Positions 44,811 to 56,200 are shown, counted from the stretch's first letter. The stretch: 64,000 nt of DNA from Hydractinia symbiolongicarpus (GCF_029227915.1 NC_079886.1:23040501-23104500); one strand, 5' to 3'. Translations and numbers: made by a program. The notes: generated by a model not told the origin, from the letters alone.

Positions 44811-45260
44811 TCAGTTTACATTTGATATCTCGAGACAATTAACATCTACTTTTATCAACCTTCGTTTTTTATTTCTTGTTCCTCGAATACAGAGTATTGC
44901 TGAACGCAGTAAACAAAATGATAATTTCGTCCGAAGCCAGCTTGTAACGGTACTTTGTTCTAGATTTCTTTTTTCCGCTACTTTATGCGACAGAGTGGAG
45001 ATAAAATGTTCTGTCTCTCGACTGGATCCCCCATATGGTGTGAAAATCAGCGGTGTAAATGATCCGTGTTCTACTTCTAGCACTCTTTGTCCATATGCAC
45101 GTTTCTTGATGTTTTCATTCGATTTAAATGCATTAGGCAGTTTCTGATTGAGGTATGTCAAAGCGAATGGGTTAAATACCCTTACGTCAAAAAATGCTCG
45201 TTGACCTCGTTGCCAGAATCCTCTAACGCTAATGTCGAGTCTAGCTTCATCTGTTATAAT
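44811..45260 (-). pseudogene. Fragment of a repeat-associated protein (RGFW/AFFDVRV family)
   Basis: A minus-strand frame of about 145 codons encodes ARLDISVRGFW, GQRAFFDVRVFNP, YGQRVLEVEHGSFTPLIF and LRTKLSFCLLRSAILCIRG in order. I recognise this set of motifs from multicopy, transposon-linked genes of marine invertebrates but know no function. Its start is lost in an AT microsatellite; the C-terminal end at 44811 looks natural. A D...QxAFFDVRV pattern is faintly reminiscent of PD-(D/E)XK nucleases; this is inference only. Confidence 0.6.
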
Positions 45261-45365
45261 GTTATATAATATTATATATGTTATATATGTTATATATATG
45301 TTATATTATATATGTTATATAATATTATATATGTTATATAATGTTATATATGTTATATGTTAGCT
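45258..45365. repeat. AT-rich microsatellite (TATATGT/TATAATAT)
   Basis: About 105 bp of irregular ATATGTT and ATATAATAT units, directly upstream of the preceding coding fragment. Confidence 0.85.
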
Positions 45366-45977
45366 ATACTTTGCAAATAAATCCTTTATCAAATGCTTTT
45401 CCACGTTAATCCATGTCAAACATGCAGATCCATATATAGCTAGCTAGCTATAGCTTACTGTAAAAAAACTTCCTTTAAGTCTTTCTATAGCTAGCTGTAA
45501 TTTTTATTTCTTCTTGCCAAAGTGCACTGATAATGATAGAATGGTGTTTCTTTTTAACCATTACTTTATTCCTCACAACACAAAATGTATGGTCTATGTA
45601 GCTTGCTACTTCAGGAAGCTAACCCCTAAAACCAACATCAACAATATGTCTTCTCTTGCGTCTCTTTAAAAGTCAGTAAATTAAGTTTTCTCCGATTCCA
45701 ACATCTTACCCATGTCAATATACCACAAAGAGGGTTAGCAACACCATTTAAACGTGTTAATAAAAAAGCAAAACGTCAGTTAAAGTAAAAAATTAGTTGA
45801 AGAACCATCAGGCAGGATTTTGCATTTCTGCCTCTTTTCGCAGCACTAACCAGAATAGTTGTGAAAAACTGACCATGAAAATTATTTGGGCTATCGAGAC
45901 AAATGAAAACATGCCAAAAATTTGTCCCTAAAAGCGCTTCGCTAGCGCCCAGACTTGCGCGGTATGAAACTCCGTAA

Positions 45978-46055
45978 TACAAATATATAGACAACAAAGG
46001 ATTTAAAAGCATTACTTATTTTATCCTTAGTCGAAAACATGGATTCCATTTTGTA
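45978..46055 (-). pseudogene. GIY-YIG endonuclease relic, 5' part
   Basis: Minus-strand frame reads FSTKDKISNAFKSFVVYIFV and ends with the GTA codon at 45978-45980. VVYIFV is the first (GIY) half of the nuclease; removing the transposon joins it in frame to the Cys codon at 43271-43273. Sequence farther upstream is too decayed to follow. Confidence 0.7.
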
Positions 46056-46373
46056 ACTTCTAAAAATTATTTGTAAGAATAACTTAACTAGATTGGACTT
46101 TAACTTTAGCACCTCAGTTACAAATAGTAACTTGATTTAAGTATTAAAGTCTAACCTTTGATCTACAATTATAAAAAGGCAATGTCTAACTTATACTTCG
46201 TAATTTGTTTTGTACAAAAAAAAACATGATACTATTCGGACCCAACTGCGGACGTACCAATTTTGGCCCGTCTTTAGACAGGACGGCCCGTCAAAACGAC
46301 GAGCCAGTGCGTTCGAAGTTGTGATCTATTGAAGGGCCCGGTTTAACCTATGACAAATATACATAATTGTCTT

Positions 46374-46625
46374 TAAATGAAACAGGCCTAACTATTGACA
46401 AAGAACTATCGCACTTTCATTGTGATAAGATGGGACAGGTACAACTGTTAACAAAAGATTCTTGCGCTTCCAAAAAAACGTGTCATAAGATGGGATGAGC
46501 CTAACTACTGTCAAAGAATTTTCGTCCTTTCACAGTAGATATCATAAGGTGAAACAGGCCCAACTTTTGGCACGCCTGACTTTTTTCTAATGAATGCCAT
46601 AAAACGGGCCAGTCTACGGACTTCA
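46374..46625. repeat. ~60-bp tandem repeat, about four diverged units
   Basis: Units share ATAAGATGGGACAGG..CTAACT, with related blocks near 46425, 46485, 46545 and 46607. A poorly conserved minisatellite; no coding. Confidence 0.65.
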
Positions 46626-46899
46626 AAGTTAAAACATTGCAAGGCGGGGTAGACTCACCAGTTTTAAAAAAGTTAAAGGCAGGTCAGGTTCAACTGCGGA
46701 AAAAATGCAAAGTGTCTAAGAGGAGAGGACTAAAGAGGCAGTGTAACAGTTGACAACATTGTTTTCTGGAAATATATTCTGTTGATATGCAAATATAGCT
46801 AAACTAATGATCAATACAAACATAATCCATCCTATAAATTTATTTATAAATTTAACATTTTTACAGAGAAAAATTGACAAATAAATTTGAGAAATAAGT

Positions 46900-47010
46900 A
46901 TCGAACCCGTGAATAAATTCACGGGATCGTCCGTCCTTTATATAACGCATCACATGCTACTGCAGTTACCATTTTGCGCAGAGACGATGGGTATTATTAT
47001 AGATAACCAA
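46900..47010 (+). repeat. CCCGTGGA hairpin repeat, diverged copy
   Basis: Reads CCCGTGAATAAATTCACGGG then TCGTCCGTCCTTTATATAAC, aligned with 16430-16556 and with the minus-strand copy at 38500-38610. Confidence 0.65.
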
Positions 47011-47526
47011 GCTTTTACTAACAGCCATTAATTAAAAAAAATCAGGCTTAGAAAAAGTACAAAGATTTGATCATTACACAACGTTGATTGATTTTTTTAA
47101 TAGAATTCCTTATCTATATTTTCCCCCACACAAACGGCAAAGTATGGCGAAAATTTGCTTCGCTAAACAAAAAGAATAGCGCTAACCAAGCAATAGCTAC
47201 AAAGTGGACTCAAAAGAAAAAATTCATCGCTTGATTTTTGTTCAGATTTTTCTTTGAAGGGGAAGGTTCTTACACAAAGGATTTCTGGTGAATTTAGATC
47301 CTTGTAAGAGAAAATTTCCCTTTTCTTTTAGTATCCAAAAACGTTGATCGTTAGGAAATAAAATGTCATAGTTCTTATGAAAACCTCCATCACACTTTCC
47401 TTCATATTTCTTTTGCTACTTTTTATTTATTTCTATTTTTTTAGATTAATAACTTGGGTAAATGGCGTGTAGTGGAGGTTCCTTGTTTATGACTTTTGTG
47501 TTTTCTAAAAGCTTTGTAAAAAAAGA

Positions 47527-47620
47527 AAAAACCACGGTCACTTTGCCCCTGGACCCCACCACGGGGCTTACAGCGCCCCCTGGAACCCAGCTGTTGCGGC
47601 AACTCGTTTCGCTCGTTGAT
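47527..47620 (+). repeat. GC-rich transposon-end repeat, second copy
   Basis: Shares GACCCCAC, GGGGCTTACAGCGCCCCC and CCAGCTGTT with 15628-15715 in the same orientation. Confidence 0.65.
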
Positions 47621-48065
47621 TGTTACTAAATACAAATGCGTCAAAAATACTTTTTCATGTCACTTGTTGCATTACTTTTCCCATCCTTTCCAGTGCTTTC
47701 TGATGTCCACAAAAATATATTTTAAATAAAATATAAACAGTTACATCGATTTTAGCAATTTTCATTTAAAAGCTGAATTAACTAATTCCAGGGTTTGCTC
47801 ATTAAATTTTTTATTGTCATGTTTAACGTAAATGTTACGACTTTTATGGCTTTGAGGACGGTTTTTACTCAATGATACACGGTTGTACTTATGGATGCAA
47901 CTTATTCTATATGCACAAGATACTTGTGTCACAGTAGGTAGAAACCACTTCACTCATAAAGTTCTATATATATCACAGAATATCTTCAGAGGAAACAAAT
48001 AAAGTATATAAATTTTAAACCTTAGTGTAAACCTGAATTTTTCTATTTATTTATTTCAATTAACT

Positions 48066-49472
48066 ATGCAAGAGGCACTAACTACAGTGGTGGCAGAAAA
48101 AGATGAGAAAATACATGTAAATTTAAATGACACTTTAGATCAATCTACTACATCTGACTCCCGAAGTATGTCCTCCTTTGTGGAAAGCTGGGCACAAGTA
48201 TCATACGGTATCGGCGCATCATTAAACGAACATACAGAAAATACAGTGTATTCTTTGCTGAATATCCCTTCTAGTGACCGCCGTTCAAACAGCATATTAA
48301 TGAGCATCAATCTTCAATCGATGATTATGGGTACAACAATGTTAAGCGTGCCTTACTGTGTGCGACTTGCTGGTATTTGGGCTATCGTGATGGTTGTTGT
48401 GATTGGCTTTGTGACAAATTTTACTGCGAGTATTATCTCAGATTGTCAGTATCAATTATCTCTGAGCAATCCTGGCTTATATAAGCGCGTCTATGCCACC
48501 TTCATTGATATGTCTAAAGCTTGTTGGAACAAAGCTGGAACACATATCATGGTTTTACTAACATACTTAAGTCTTGCCAGAAACATTGTTGTTATTATTC
48601 TGTTGTCTGACGTCACCAGTGAAATTTTAGCTGTTATTGGGATCACTACTTACAATAAGCAAATACTGTCAGTAATTTGGACTTTATTAACAATTCCTTT
48701 GTTGCTGATCAGAAAGATATCAATATTAGCCTGGATAAGCTTCATTGGGTTAATACTTTATTTGTCAGCCTTGTTTTCCATGCTTATACTTAGTTGTTTT
48801 TCATGTTCCAAGTGGAACTTTAGTCAAATCCCATGGAGAGTTGATATCACTAAAATTGGAATTGCAATCGGAATTATTATTAACTCGTATGCCGTACATT
48901 TAAACTTGCCAAACCTCGAAGGAAGTTTATCAGAACCTGGTGTTTATATGAAAACAACAACTGTGACATTTTTAATAAATATCTTCACAAAAATCGCCTT
49001 TGCTTTGTGTTGTTATTTGACATATACGGACACCACGCAACCAGAGATAACAAGTAATATAGATGGCTGGTTTCCAATGCCTTTATTGCTTCGAATTGCC
49101 ATCATGTTTTTCTCCTACTTTACCATACCATTACAAAATTTTGTTGTTTTTGAAATGATTGATCAAACTTTGTTACCGCATTTCCCGATTTTTGACAACA
49201 ACATCTACGTGTGGACAATCTTATCACGGAGTGTTTTTATGACCATGTGTCTATTTGTAGCGATTCTAATTCCACATTTTGGAATAGTGGTTAGTTTAAT
49301 TGGGAGTGTTCGTGGTAGCATAGTAGCATTGGTATTGCCAGCTTGCATTTATATCAAAATACAAACACACGAAAAAACATATTGCAAAAAGATTTTGTGT
49401 TACTTGGTTGTACTGTTTGGAAGTTTAGCTGGAGGTGTTGGGTTGTATTCATCTATTGCTGCGTTATTATAA
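48066..49472 (+). CDS. Vesicular inhibitory amino acid transporter-like protein (SLC32 family)
   Basis: Single uninterrupted frame of 468 residues. A ~75-residue hydrophilic N-terminus is followed by about ten membrane helices (roughly 80-100, 103-125, 160-182, 198-214, 218-244, 262-281, 298-320, 340-362, 383-405, 409-430, 442-466). NLQSMIMGTTMLSVPY at 82-97 is the family signature of the proton-coupled amino-acid transporters (AAAP), closest to VIAAT/VGAT (UNC-47). Known VIAAT loads GABA and glycine into synaptic vesicles; the substrate here is inferred. Slightly shorter than vertebrate VIAAT (about 525). Lack of introns suggests retrocopy origin or lineage-wide intron loss. The start is the first ATG; the upstream leader is T-rich. 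AATAAA occurs at 49637-49642. Confidence 0.93.
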   Translation: MQEALTTVVAEKDEKIHVNLNDTLDQSTTSDSRSMSSFVESWAQVSYGIGASLNEHTENTVYSLLNIPSSDRRSNSILMSINLQSMIMGTTMLSVPYCVRLAGIWAIVMVVVIGFVTNFTASIISDCQYQLSLSNPGLYKRVYATFIDMSKACWNKAGTHIMVLLTYLSLARNIVVIILLSDVTSEILAVIGITTYNKQILSVIWTLLTIPLLLIRKISILAWISFIGLILYLSALFSMLILSCFSCSKWNFSQIPWRVDITKIGIAIGIIINSYAVHLNLPNLEGSLSEPGVYMKTTTVTFLINIFTKIAFALCCYLTYTDTTQPEITSNIDGWFPMPLLLRIAIMFFSYFTIPLQNFVVFEMIDQTLLPHFPIFDNNIYVWTILSRSVFMTMCLFVAILIPHFGIVVSLIGSVRGSIVALVLPACIYIKIQTHEKTYCKKILCYLVVLFGSLAGGVGLYSSIAALL

Positions 49473-49636
49473 AAATGAAAATTACCTAGCAAAGTTACTT
49501 GCGACTTTCTAAAAAGGTAATCCAAAAGTAATTCCATATTTACCGTAATTCGCTTGACGCAGACTGAAAAATACATGGCAAGTTCAAACTTTCAACATAT
49601 TTAATTTTTATTTAAGCAGTTGCTCATTTAGTTTTG

Positions 49637-49642
49637 AATAAA
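49637..49642 (+). terminator. Candidate polyadenylation signal of the SLC32-like gene
   Basis: AATAAA 165 bases after the stop codon; another AATAAA follows near 49685. Which one is used cannot be told. Confidence 0.4.
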
Positions 49643-49993
49643 CCGTCTGCAACATCCATTTCAAGAATTGTCAAGATATTTCAGAATAAACACCATATTG
49701 ACAATAAATTCTTGCTGACGGATAATAATATTAAGTAACAAACATAAAAAAGACTTTGACCTAATTCAGAAAAATTTGACGCAGACGAATAATTCCTAGC
49801 GGGAGTGATTGGAAGAATTTAAAGGATACTGCATGCGATGCATTCCAACACGTTATGATGAAAATAACGCTATAATAAAAACAGTGTTTGAAAAATCTAT
49901 TAAAATTTTAAAAGTTAGATAATTCAAAAGTGATTCTTCCAAGTAAAGGCCTACGGGGTGACATTAAATAAATTGTCGACAAAAATACTGTAA

Positions 49994-50075
49994 GTCAACC
50001 TCGTTCTTAGGGATTTTTGCCTTTTTGATATGAGAGAAAGCAATCAAAAATCCCTGGAAACGAAGTGTACTATAA
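49994..50075. repeat. Small fold-back element
   Basis: Arms CTCGTTCTTAGGGATTTTTG and the approximate inverse of TTCGTTTCCAGGGATTTTTG around a ~20-base loop; about 80 bp. Non-coding. Confidence 0.65.
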
Positions 50076-50337
50076 GTCACCTCCTAGAACGCGCGCCTTT
50101 TTATTTGCTGGTGATATTTCTTTAACAACACATCTCTTTTTTTAAATACATCAAATTTAGACTAAAGAAACGATTATGAACAAAGCTCTGCTATAAAAAA
50201 AAATTTTTATAAAATGATCCAATACGTTTTAGATGAATTGTCTTATTTAGTGCTATAGGTTTTGAAATTATTTTCTTTTTTTACTGTTTTTTACGGTCCC
50301 TTGGACATTTCTTAATACTTCTTTATAAAAACTACTT

Positions 50338-51085
50338 GTTAACTCTAACCCCGGATAAGTGGAACATTCGTTTTATCGAACCATTTTCTGTTCCTCCTTA
50401 AGTTAATTTCTTCGGATAACTCGAACTTTTAGTGTATAAGTACATTATAAATGTTCGAAAAATGAATACTGGGATTTAATGTAGCCAGAAATTTCAGAAG
50501 GCTGTTGTTAAATGTTCCTTTTGATAGCAAGGCTCTTCAATTTGCTGAAGATTTTGATCTTACAAATTTTAAGGTGTCAGATGGAGAAGCGAGAAAAAAG
50601 GTTAGAAAATAAATACATTCTTGCACGTAACAAAACTTCAGTTCTCTTTTAAATTATAAGTTGTTGTTTTTTTAAAATGCCACCATACACATTTGTTCTG
50701 ACAGTCTGATAATGCTTAAAGCAAGTCACTTGCATGCCATCGCCATCCAAGATTTACTGCTTTTGCAGTAATAGTGATAACGCATTTTCCATACGGATTG
50801 GCACGTAGGAAATAAAAATTCCTTTTAGCAAACTTTCAGTTTTTCCCTAACGGCAAATGGCCAATCAAGTGTTGAACAAGAACTATCAACAAGGTTAAGT
50901 CAAACCGACATACGAAATTTCTTTTAGTGAAAACTTACTAGATTGTAACATTTGTAAATTGTATAGAGTTAGAAAAAAAAATCGCCTTAACTCGAACTAT
51001 TATCTCATTTTTGTCTAAGGTCGAATTAACGGGAGCTTCGCTTAAGTCGAACAGTTTTCTCTGGTCCCTTGGAGTTAACTGCAGT
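50338..51085 (+). mobile_element. Tigger/pogo-like transposon remnant
   Basis: The left end begins GTTAACTCTAACCCCGG with further GGATAACTCGAAC blocks; the right end, inverted, begins CTGCAGTTAACTCC and contains GTTCGACTTAAGC. Ends of this type (GTTAACTC.., TCGAAC, CCAAGGGACC) are typical of pogo/Tigger elements. A short frame at 50526-50600 reads SKALQFAEDFDLTNFKVSDG, like the CENP-B-type DNA-binding region of Tigger transposases. The catalytic domain is deleted. Confidence 0.65.
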
Positions 51086-51997
51086 CTGTGAAAAACGATG
51101 ATGAGATATCACGTTTTATCAAAACTACTAAATACAGCGCGATGAATTCATATTACAAATATGTTCATCGTTTTTGGACTCAGTCTTTTAACTTATTGTT
51201 TACTCAATCACCATAAACCCTCAAAGTCGTTGTCATTGTTGGCCAGCTAGTCAACAATTTACTTTAATATACGCTGTAACTATACTTTAAGCTGCATATT
51301 CAACTTGACATTGTGCACCACGTTTATACTTCATAACTTCAAATAAAATTTAAACGCAATGCCTCTGCGATCTTTACTAAGGCAAAGACCAACGGTAAGA
51401 AATCAATATGGTTTGGTAAGGGGTTTTCCCTGAGATTCATATGCGTAGAAGAGCTAGTGCCATTTACCGTCCTGAGCACTCCTTTACATTCTTGTTGACT
51501 TTATATTTAGCATGTGCGCGTGTGAATTTTCCTTGTGCATATTGCTAAGAACTTATAGCAATATATCTTCAAAATAAATGGGTTAGAAGTGAAGCAACAA
51601 AATTGTTGTTGTATTTAAAATTAGCTCGTGTAAGAAGTTTCTGTTGCAGCGTCATGGATACTTAACCATTGCAGACATATTTAAATTGCACTGTTTTTTA
51701 AAGAAACAAATATGCTTTGTTATAGCTATGTCACCTAGCATTTTTGTAAATAAGAAAAACTGTTGCCATACAAGCCTGCACTTCTTTATTTTTATACACA
51801 AAAGAAACCCTTCTGTTACTTAACTAAAGAATTAATAGAGGGAGGTTAATCCGATATATTTAAAATAAAATTTCCATTTTAGAATTCATATATGACTCAT
51901 TAGTCAAAATTGATAGGTTAGCAAAAGAAAAAACTCCTCACACTAATCAGTAGAATCTAAAGATCTGTCTTTCTGGAATTTCAATTTGTTATATCAC
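51086..51997. other. No feature recognised
   Basis: AT-rich DNA without a supported gene or repeat. Confidence 0.55.
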
Positions 51998-52185
<188 letters not shown>

Positions 52186-52189
52186 TATA

Positions 52190-52345
52190 TTCATGGACTG
52201 TTTTGTTACATGTCGGCAGGGCTGATTTGTTACATCCGGGCGGGATTGCTACATAAATAGGGCTGTTTTGTCACATCGGGTTGTTTTGTTACGGGAGATC
52301 GGGCGGTTTTGCTACCATTCCGGCTGTTTTGTTACCGTGCATAAT
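52190..52345. repeat. Minisatellite with GGCTGTTTTGTTAC units
   Basis: About seven diverged 18-26-bp units (GGGCTGTTTTGTCACATC and variants), immediately after the microsatellite. Confidence 0.8.
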
Positions 52346-54177
52346 TTCAAGATGGCAGCGTGAATGGCAGCAGCGACACTCCAACAGTAGTTTAGCAAAT
52401 CTTTTTGGTTAAGTTTGGGGCCTGTGCTGTATTGTAAACAAAACTCTCTCTACAATAAGTTGTTCAAAGTTTATGCTGGCTAGCTAACTGAGTTTTGCTT
52501 TGGTTTATATCGCCAGTTTTCATTTAGCTGGCAGCAACACTCGTGTAGATAGCTAGCTAGCTAGCTATCTCAATGAAAGTATTTTATGTTTGTTTTACTA
52601 TTATTAAAAAACGTTGTGGAATAGGTGAAGTAGCTAGCTAACTTACCCAGTTACAAAAGCTTTAGCTAGCTCGTTAGTTGTAGAAGCTATCTAGCTAGGT
52701 TCTTGTAGCTAATTGTAGTGTTTAAAATCATCAGAAGACCAGAGCAGTGTTCAATTTCCCTTGGCTGGCTGGTCATATATATTGTGGCGCCAAGCCTTTA
52801 TCAGTCTTAGGGTTAAAAAAGTTTAAAAAATGTTACTGCTTTTATGACTTGTCTGAAAGTTTGTTACATGTAACTAGGGTAATTAGCCATGATCCACATT
52901 CCCTTGGGAGGTTCATCTGGATGGGGGGGGGGGGGGGGGGCTATGGTAACTTTCAATAACCAGCATATATAATAGCCGCATTACAAAATTGAACCGGTGT
53001 CTCCTGCACAAAGTATGTGAGTTATGTGACCTCCCAAAAATGTATCGAGTGTGTTAAAAGTAACCTTGGAAAAAGTATCTGCTATATAGCATTCTATAAG
53101 AGCTAGTTTTTTTGACTAAAATATGGACTTATTGGATACAATATAATTTTTTTTTTCTTTTAATTCATTTACCCGAAATATAATGTCTTTCCTGTACCAC
53201 ATTTACTTTATCGTCGTGAAAAAATATAATATACAAATATTTATTCCAAAAACACCAAACTAATTTGTGAAAATATTGTGTTGTGTTCACTTCTCTGTGA
53301 AGTGTCCAGCTAGCATACTGGAACAATGTGCAATATTTCATGTTTTTATATAAATAAGATAGCATAGCTTCATAAATGTACAACACAAGACATTTCATTC
53401 CTAGCCAAACAATTATGGTAGGCATAAATGCTTTTCAAATCATGGATATTAAATATTTATTATCTTTTCATTCTTTTTATATAAAAGTGTTAATTTATAT
53501 AGTTCTTTTATTGCTTGTGACAACTTCATAAGTTTGTCTGCATCAACATTTCTGGTATTGAACACATTTGTTTCTGGACATTTGTAACTTTATTTATATA
53601 TATTAAGCTGTGAATTTCTATATTACAACTTATATACATCATAGCTGGTCTTTGAATACCATTTGTACCTTGCACAGTGAAGTCGTTTTTTTAAAGGCAT
53701 TATACAATATTTTTTATATAAACATCAATGACGTTCTTTATCTGTAAAAATGTCATAACTTTTGTTGACATCAGTGTGTGAAAAATCATGTTAAAACACA
53801 GAAGCTTTTGAATGCAAAAAACATCTTTATATTTATTTTTTATTACTTGACTGATACACGGAAGAGTTATATGAAAAATGCAATGGTTTGATTTGTTTAT
53901 GGCTCATAAAACAGGGATTTTTATGCACCCATTCTTTGGTTTTTGGAGGGCAATAATATAATGATACCATAAGAACACAAGATAATGTCTATAATTTTTT
54001 TTATTATTTGCATATTCTTTAATATTTCTTTAAGAACAAATGAACAGCTGATTTGCCATAGAGAGTATATATGCGCTACTGGATACGGTGGTAGATGCAA
54101 TTATATATTATATATGTAATGTACTCTTTAAATGATATAAAACTGTCTTTAAAAGCTCTGCTAAAATTCAGACAATA
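52346..54177. other. No gene recognised
   Basis: Contains repeated GCTAGCTA-type stretches (52480-52710) and a run of about 18 G at 52923. No supported coding. Confidence 0.55.
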
Positions 54178-54495
54178 TTGACATCGAAAAACAAATGCCA
54201 ACTACCACCACTAAGTCAACCCGGCGTATACATTATCCCATGCAAATGCAGCAAAAAATATTTTGGGGAGACGAAGTTGGGAATCGCTACCCGCTTCGAA
54301 CAACACAAAGACACCAACATTAAAGAAAAGTGGAGCGCATCAGGAGATTCATTTCACTCTAGTTCTTGTAATGCTGGTTATGATTGGGACAATGCGAAAA
54401 TGCTTAAACAAGAATTTAATAAATTTGATCGTAAGGTACGACGTCGATTTGATGTCAATGTAATGACAACCGTTAAAAAATTTTTTATAGTCTGA
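54178..54495 (+). pseudogene. GIY-YIG endonuclease end of a retroelement
   Basis: About 105 codons ending in TGA at 54493-54495. PGVYIIPCKCSKKYFGETKL carries both GIY (GVY) and YIG (YFG) motifs with the CxC cysteines, followed by ATRFEQHK. This is the C-terminal nuclease of a Penelope- or LINE-type retroelement. No reverse transcriptase precedes it, so it is a 5'-truncated copy, as expected of target-primed retrotransposition. The stop lies inside the CTGATGA of the hammerhead-like motif that follows. Confidence 0.75.
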
Positions 54496-54522
54496 TGAAG
54501 ACCTCCAATATGGAGGTCGAAA
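54492..54522 (+). other. Hammerhead-like stem-loop overlapping the GIY-YIG stop codon
   Basis: CTGATGA, one extra A, stem GACCTCC, five-base loop, stem GGAGGTC, GAAA. Both conserved hammerhead core strands are exact; the extra base before stem II is the only core deviation. A matching stem I and III were not established. Confidence 0.5.
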
Positions 54523-55706
54523 TATTACCATAAAAATATATATGCTGAACGACCATGTATATGTTTCTTTAAAGTATATGTAATGTACATTTTCTACTCA
54601 ACTTAAAAAACGATTATCTTTTTCATATTTTGGACATATATATATCTTTCACTGATCCCAAGTTTTAATTTTCCTGTATTCATACGTCATATGCAATTAT
54701 GAAATTCTGTGTGTATTTGCACATTTTTAAGATTCTTAATTGCGTAAGGTATATAAATACAGTATTTTTCAAAAAATGAAATTAGAAGAACTACAAAATA
54801 ACATAATTTTGTAGATCGTTTTTCACTGAAACAGCAAAAAAAATTGTTGTTCAACACAAAATACACAAGGGTTTCGACTTGTACTCTAGGTTTACCTGTA
54901 CTTTAAGCACTCGATCTCCCATTAAAAGTTGACCAAATAGCTAAAATTGTGTTGTTTGAAATAACGTATTATGCATAATCTCTTCATAAGTTTATTAAAA
55001 AATATAATGTTACATATATATATAAATCAAATTGCAAAAGTCAACACGTATTTCTGGTTTATAACTATTACATATCCAAAACCTCTAGTGTAAAGTTCTA
55101 TCCCGCATAAAATTTCAATGTGCTATATTCTCTTTTATTGACCTTTTCACAGTTTAAGTTGTTCACTTATTTTCTGTATTAAAAAAGGAAGTAAACAGAG
55201 TGAATTTAATAAGACCATGGGCATTATGAGTATTTTGTATTTTCTGAAAAAAATGGTTTTAAGGCATGAAAATTTAGTAAGTTATTGCCAGTAACCCTAC
55301 TTAAAACATATGTGAATGATTTGTAACTTTTCTTAATTCATAACAGTTTACTTCCATTTTTCAATTCTCAAAAAAGAGCATTGTAACAAAAGAAAGATTT
55401 TTTTAAACAATAGTTAGTTAAAACTGTGAACTCTTGTATTGCCTAATTTATTTAATGTTTTTTAACATCATTTTTATTTTTTTATTCTGTATATGTTTTG
55501 TGACAACTGCTATTTTATAAAGGTTAGCCATGTTTGATGTTTGGTGCCTTATTGTCTATCCTTATTCATAGGAATTACTTTTTCTTAGTTATAAAGATAA
55601 AGAACCAATCTTGAACTAAACTGCTAAGTTGACATGAACGCTGCTAGAAAATATCCAGTGAGTGAATTCATTTTTTATGGGGAAATGGGAAAGTGATTTT
55701 CAATAT
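54523..55706. other. No feature recognised
   Basis: AT-rich sequence, probably including the 3' tail of the preceding retroelement; no boundary could be set. Confidence 0.5.
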
Positions 55707-56200
55707 AATAAACTAGTCGATAAGGCCTGTGGAGAAATCCACTTAGGCAGGAGGGACAATGTAAAAATTGGTTATTTTAGACCTTTTGCTGATGTCAGCA
55801 GTGCATATGAAAAAACAAATTGACGAAATTCATTTTATCCGTTGTCTCTATTGTGTAGAGCTCGACACGCTCATGAAGAGAATGTATGTGATCATGTGAT
55901 TTTGATGAACGGTTAATGATATATAAGGGTTTAAAAAATATGCTGACGTCAGCAAAGACCCGCGAAAACAAACAAAATTAATTTTTAGAAATTTGTATAC
56001 CTGTTGGCTTCAACGTATAGGTCTTTAAACGCTGATCAAGAAAATGTATAGGATCATGTACTTTTGACAAACGGTTACGGAAATATGGGGGTTTAATTGA
56101 TTTTTGATGACGTTATCAACCCGTCCATTCCGAAACGGATTCAGGGACCCAGGTTTGGGAAAATTACCCACATCCTATCTAGTCCCTATTTACCCACGCG
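55707..56200 (+). repeat. Composite repeat with TGACGTCA palindromes, third copy
   Basis: Headed by ACTAGTCGATAAGGCCTGTGG then AAATCCACTTAGGC. Built of monomers that begin at about 55787, 55941 and 56105 with TGCTGATGTCAGCA, TGCTGACGTCAGCA and TGATGACGTTATCA (period about 154-164 bp). Closely related to 36428-37300. Its head also links it to the CCCGTGGA repeat family. Confidence 0.75.

Larger units (their letters stand above)
43275..45976. mobile_element. 2.7-kb DNA transposon with ~62-bp terminal inverted repeats
   Basis: Ends TACGGAGTTTCATACCGCGC (left) and the same sequence inverted at the right, extending about 62 bp with a few mismatches and ending in AGGGACAAATTTTT. It interrupts a GIY-YIG reading frame exactly between a Val and a Cys codon. 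The only possible target duplication is the dinucleotide AT. Inside: a protein fragment of a repeat-associated family (44811-45260) and an AT microsatellite; no transposase was recognised, so it is probably non-autonomous. Confidence 0.8.
46626..48065. other. Intergenic upstream of the SLC32-like gene
   Basis: Contains a CCCGTGGA-type repeat copy at 46900-47010 and a GC-rich transposon-end block at 47527-47620. No promoter motif was convincing beyond general AT richness. Confidence 0.5.

Noticed and set aside
46716-46922. Hydrophobic 68-codon frame resembling a membrane peptide
   Set aside because: AT-rich DNA commonly yields hydrophobic frames; it overlaps the edge of a hairpin repeat and has no supporting context.
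48610-48620. TGACGTCA motif inside the transporter gene as a regulatory site
   Set aside because: It lies in coding sequence, outside any repeat; chance occurrence is sufficient.
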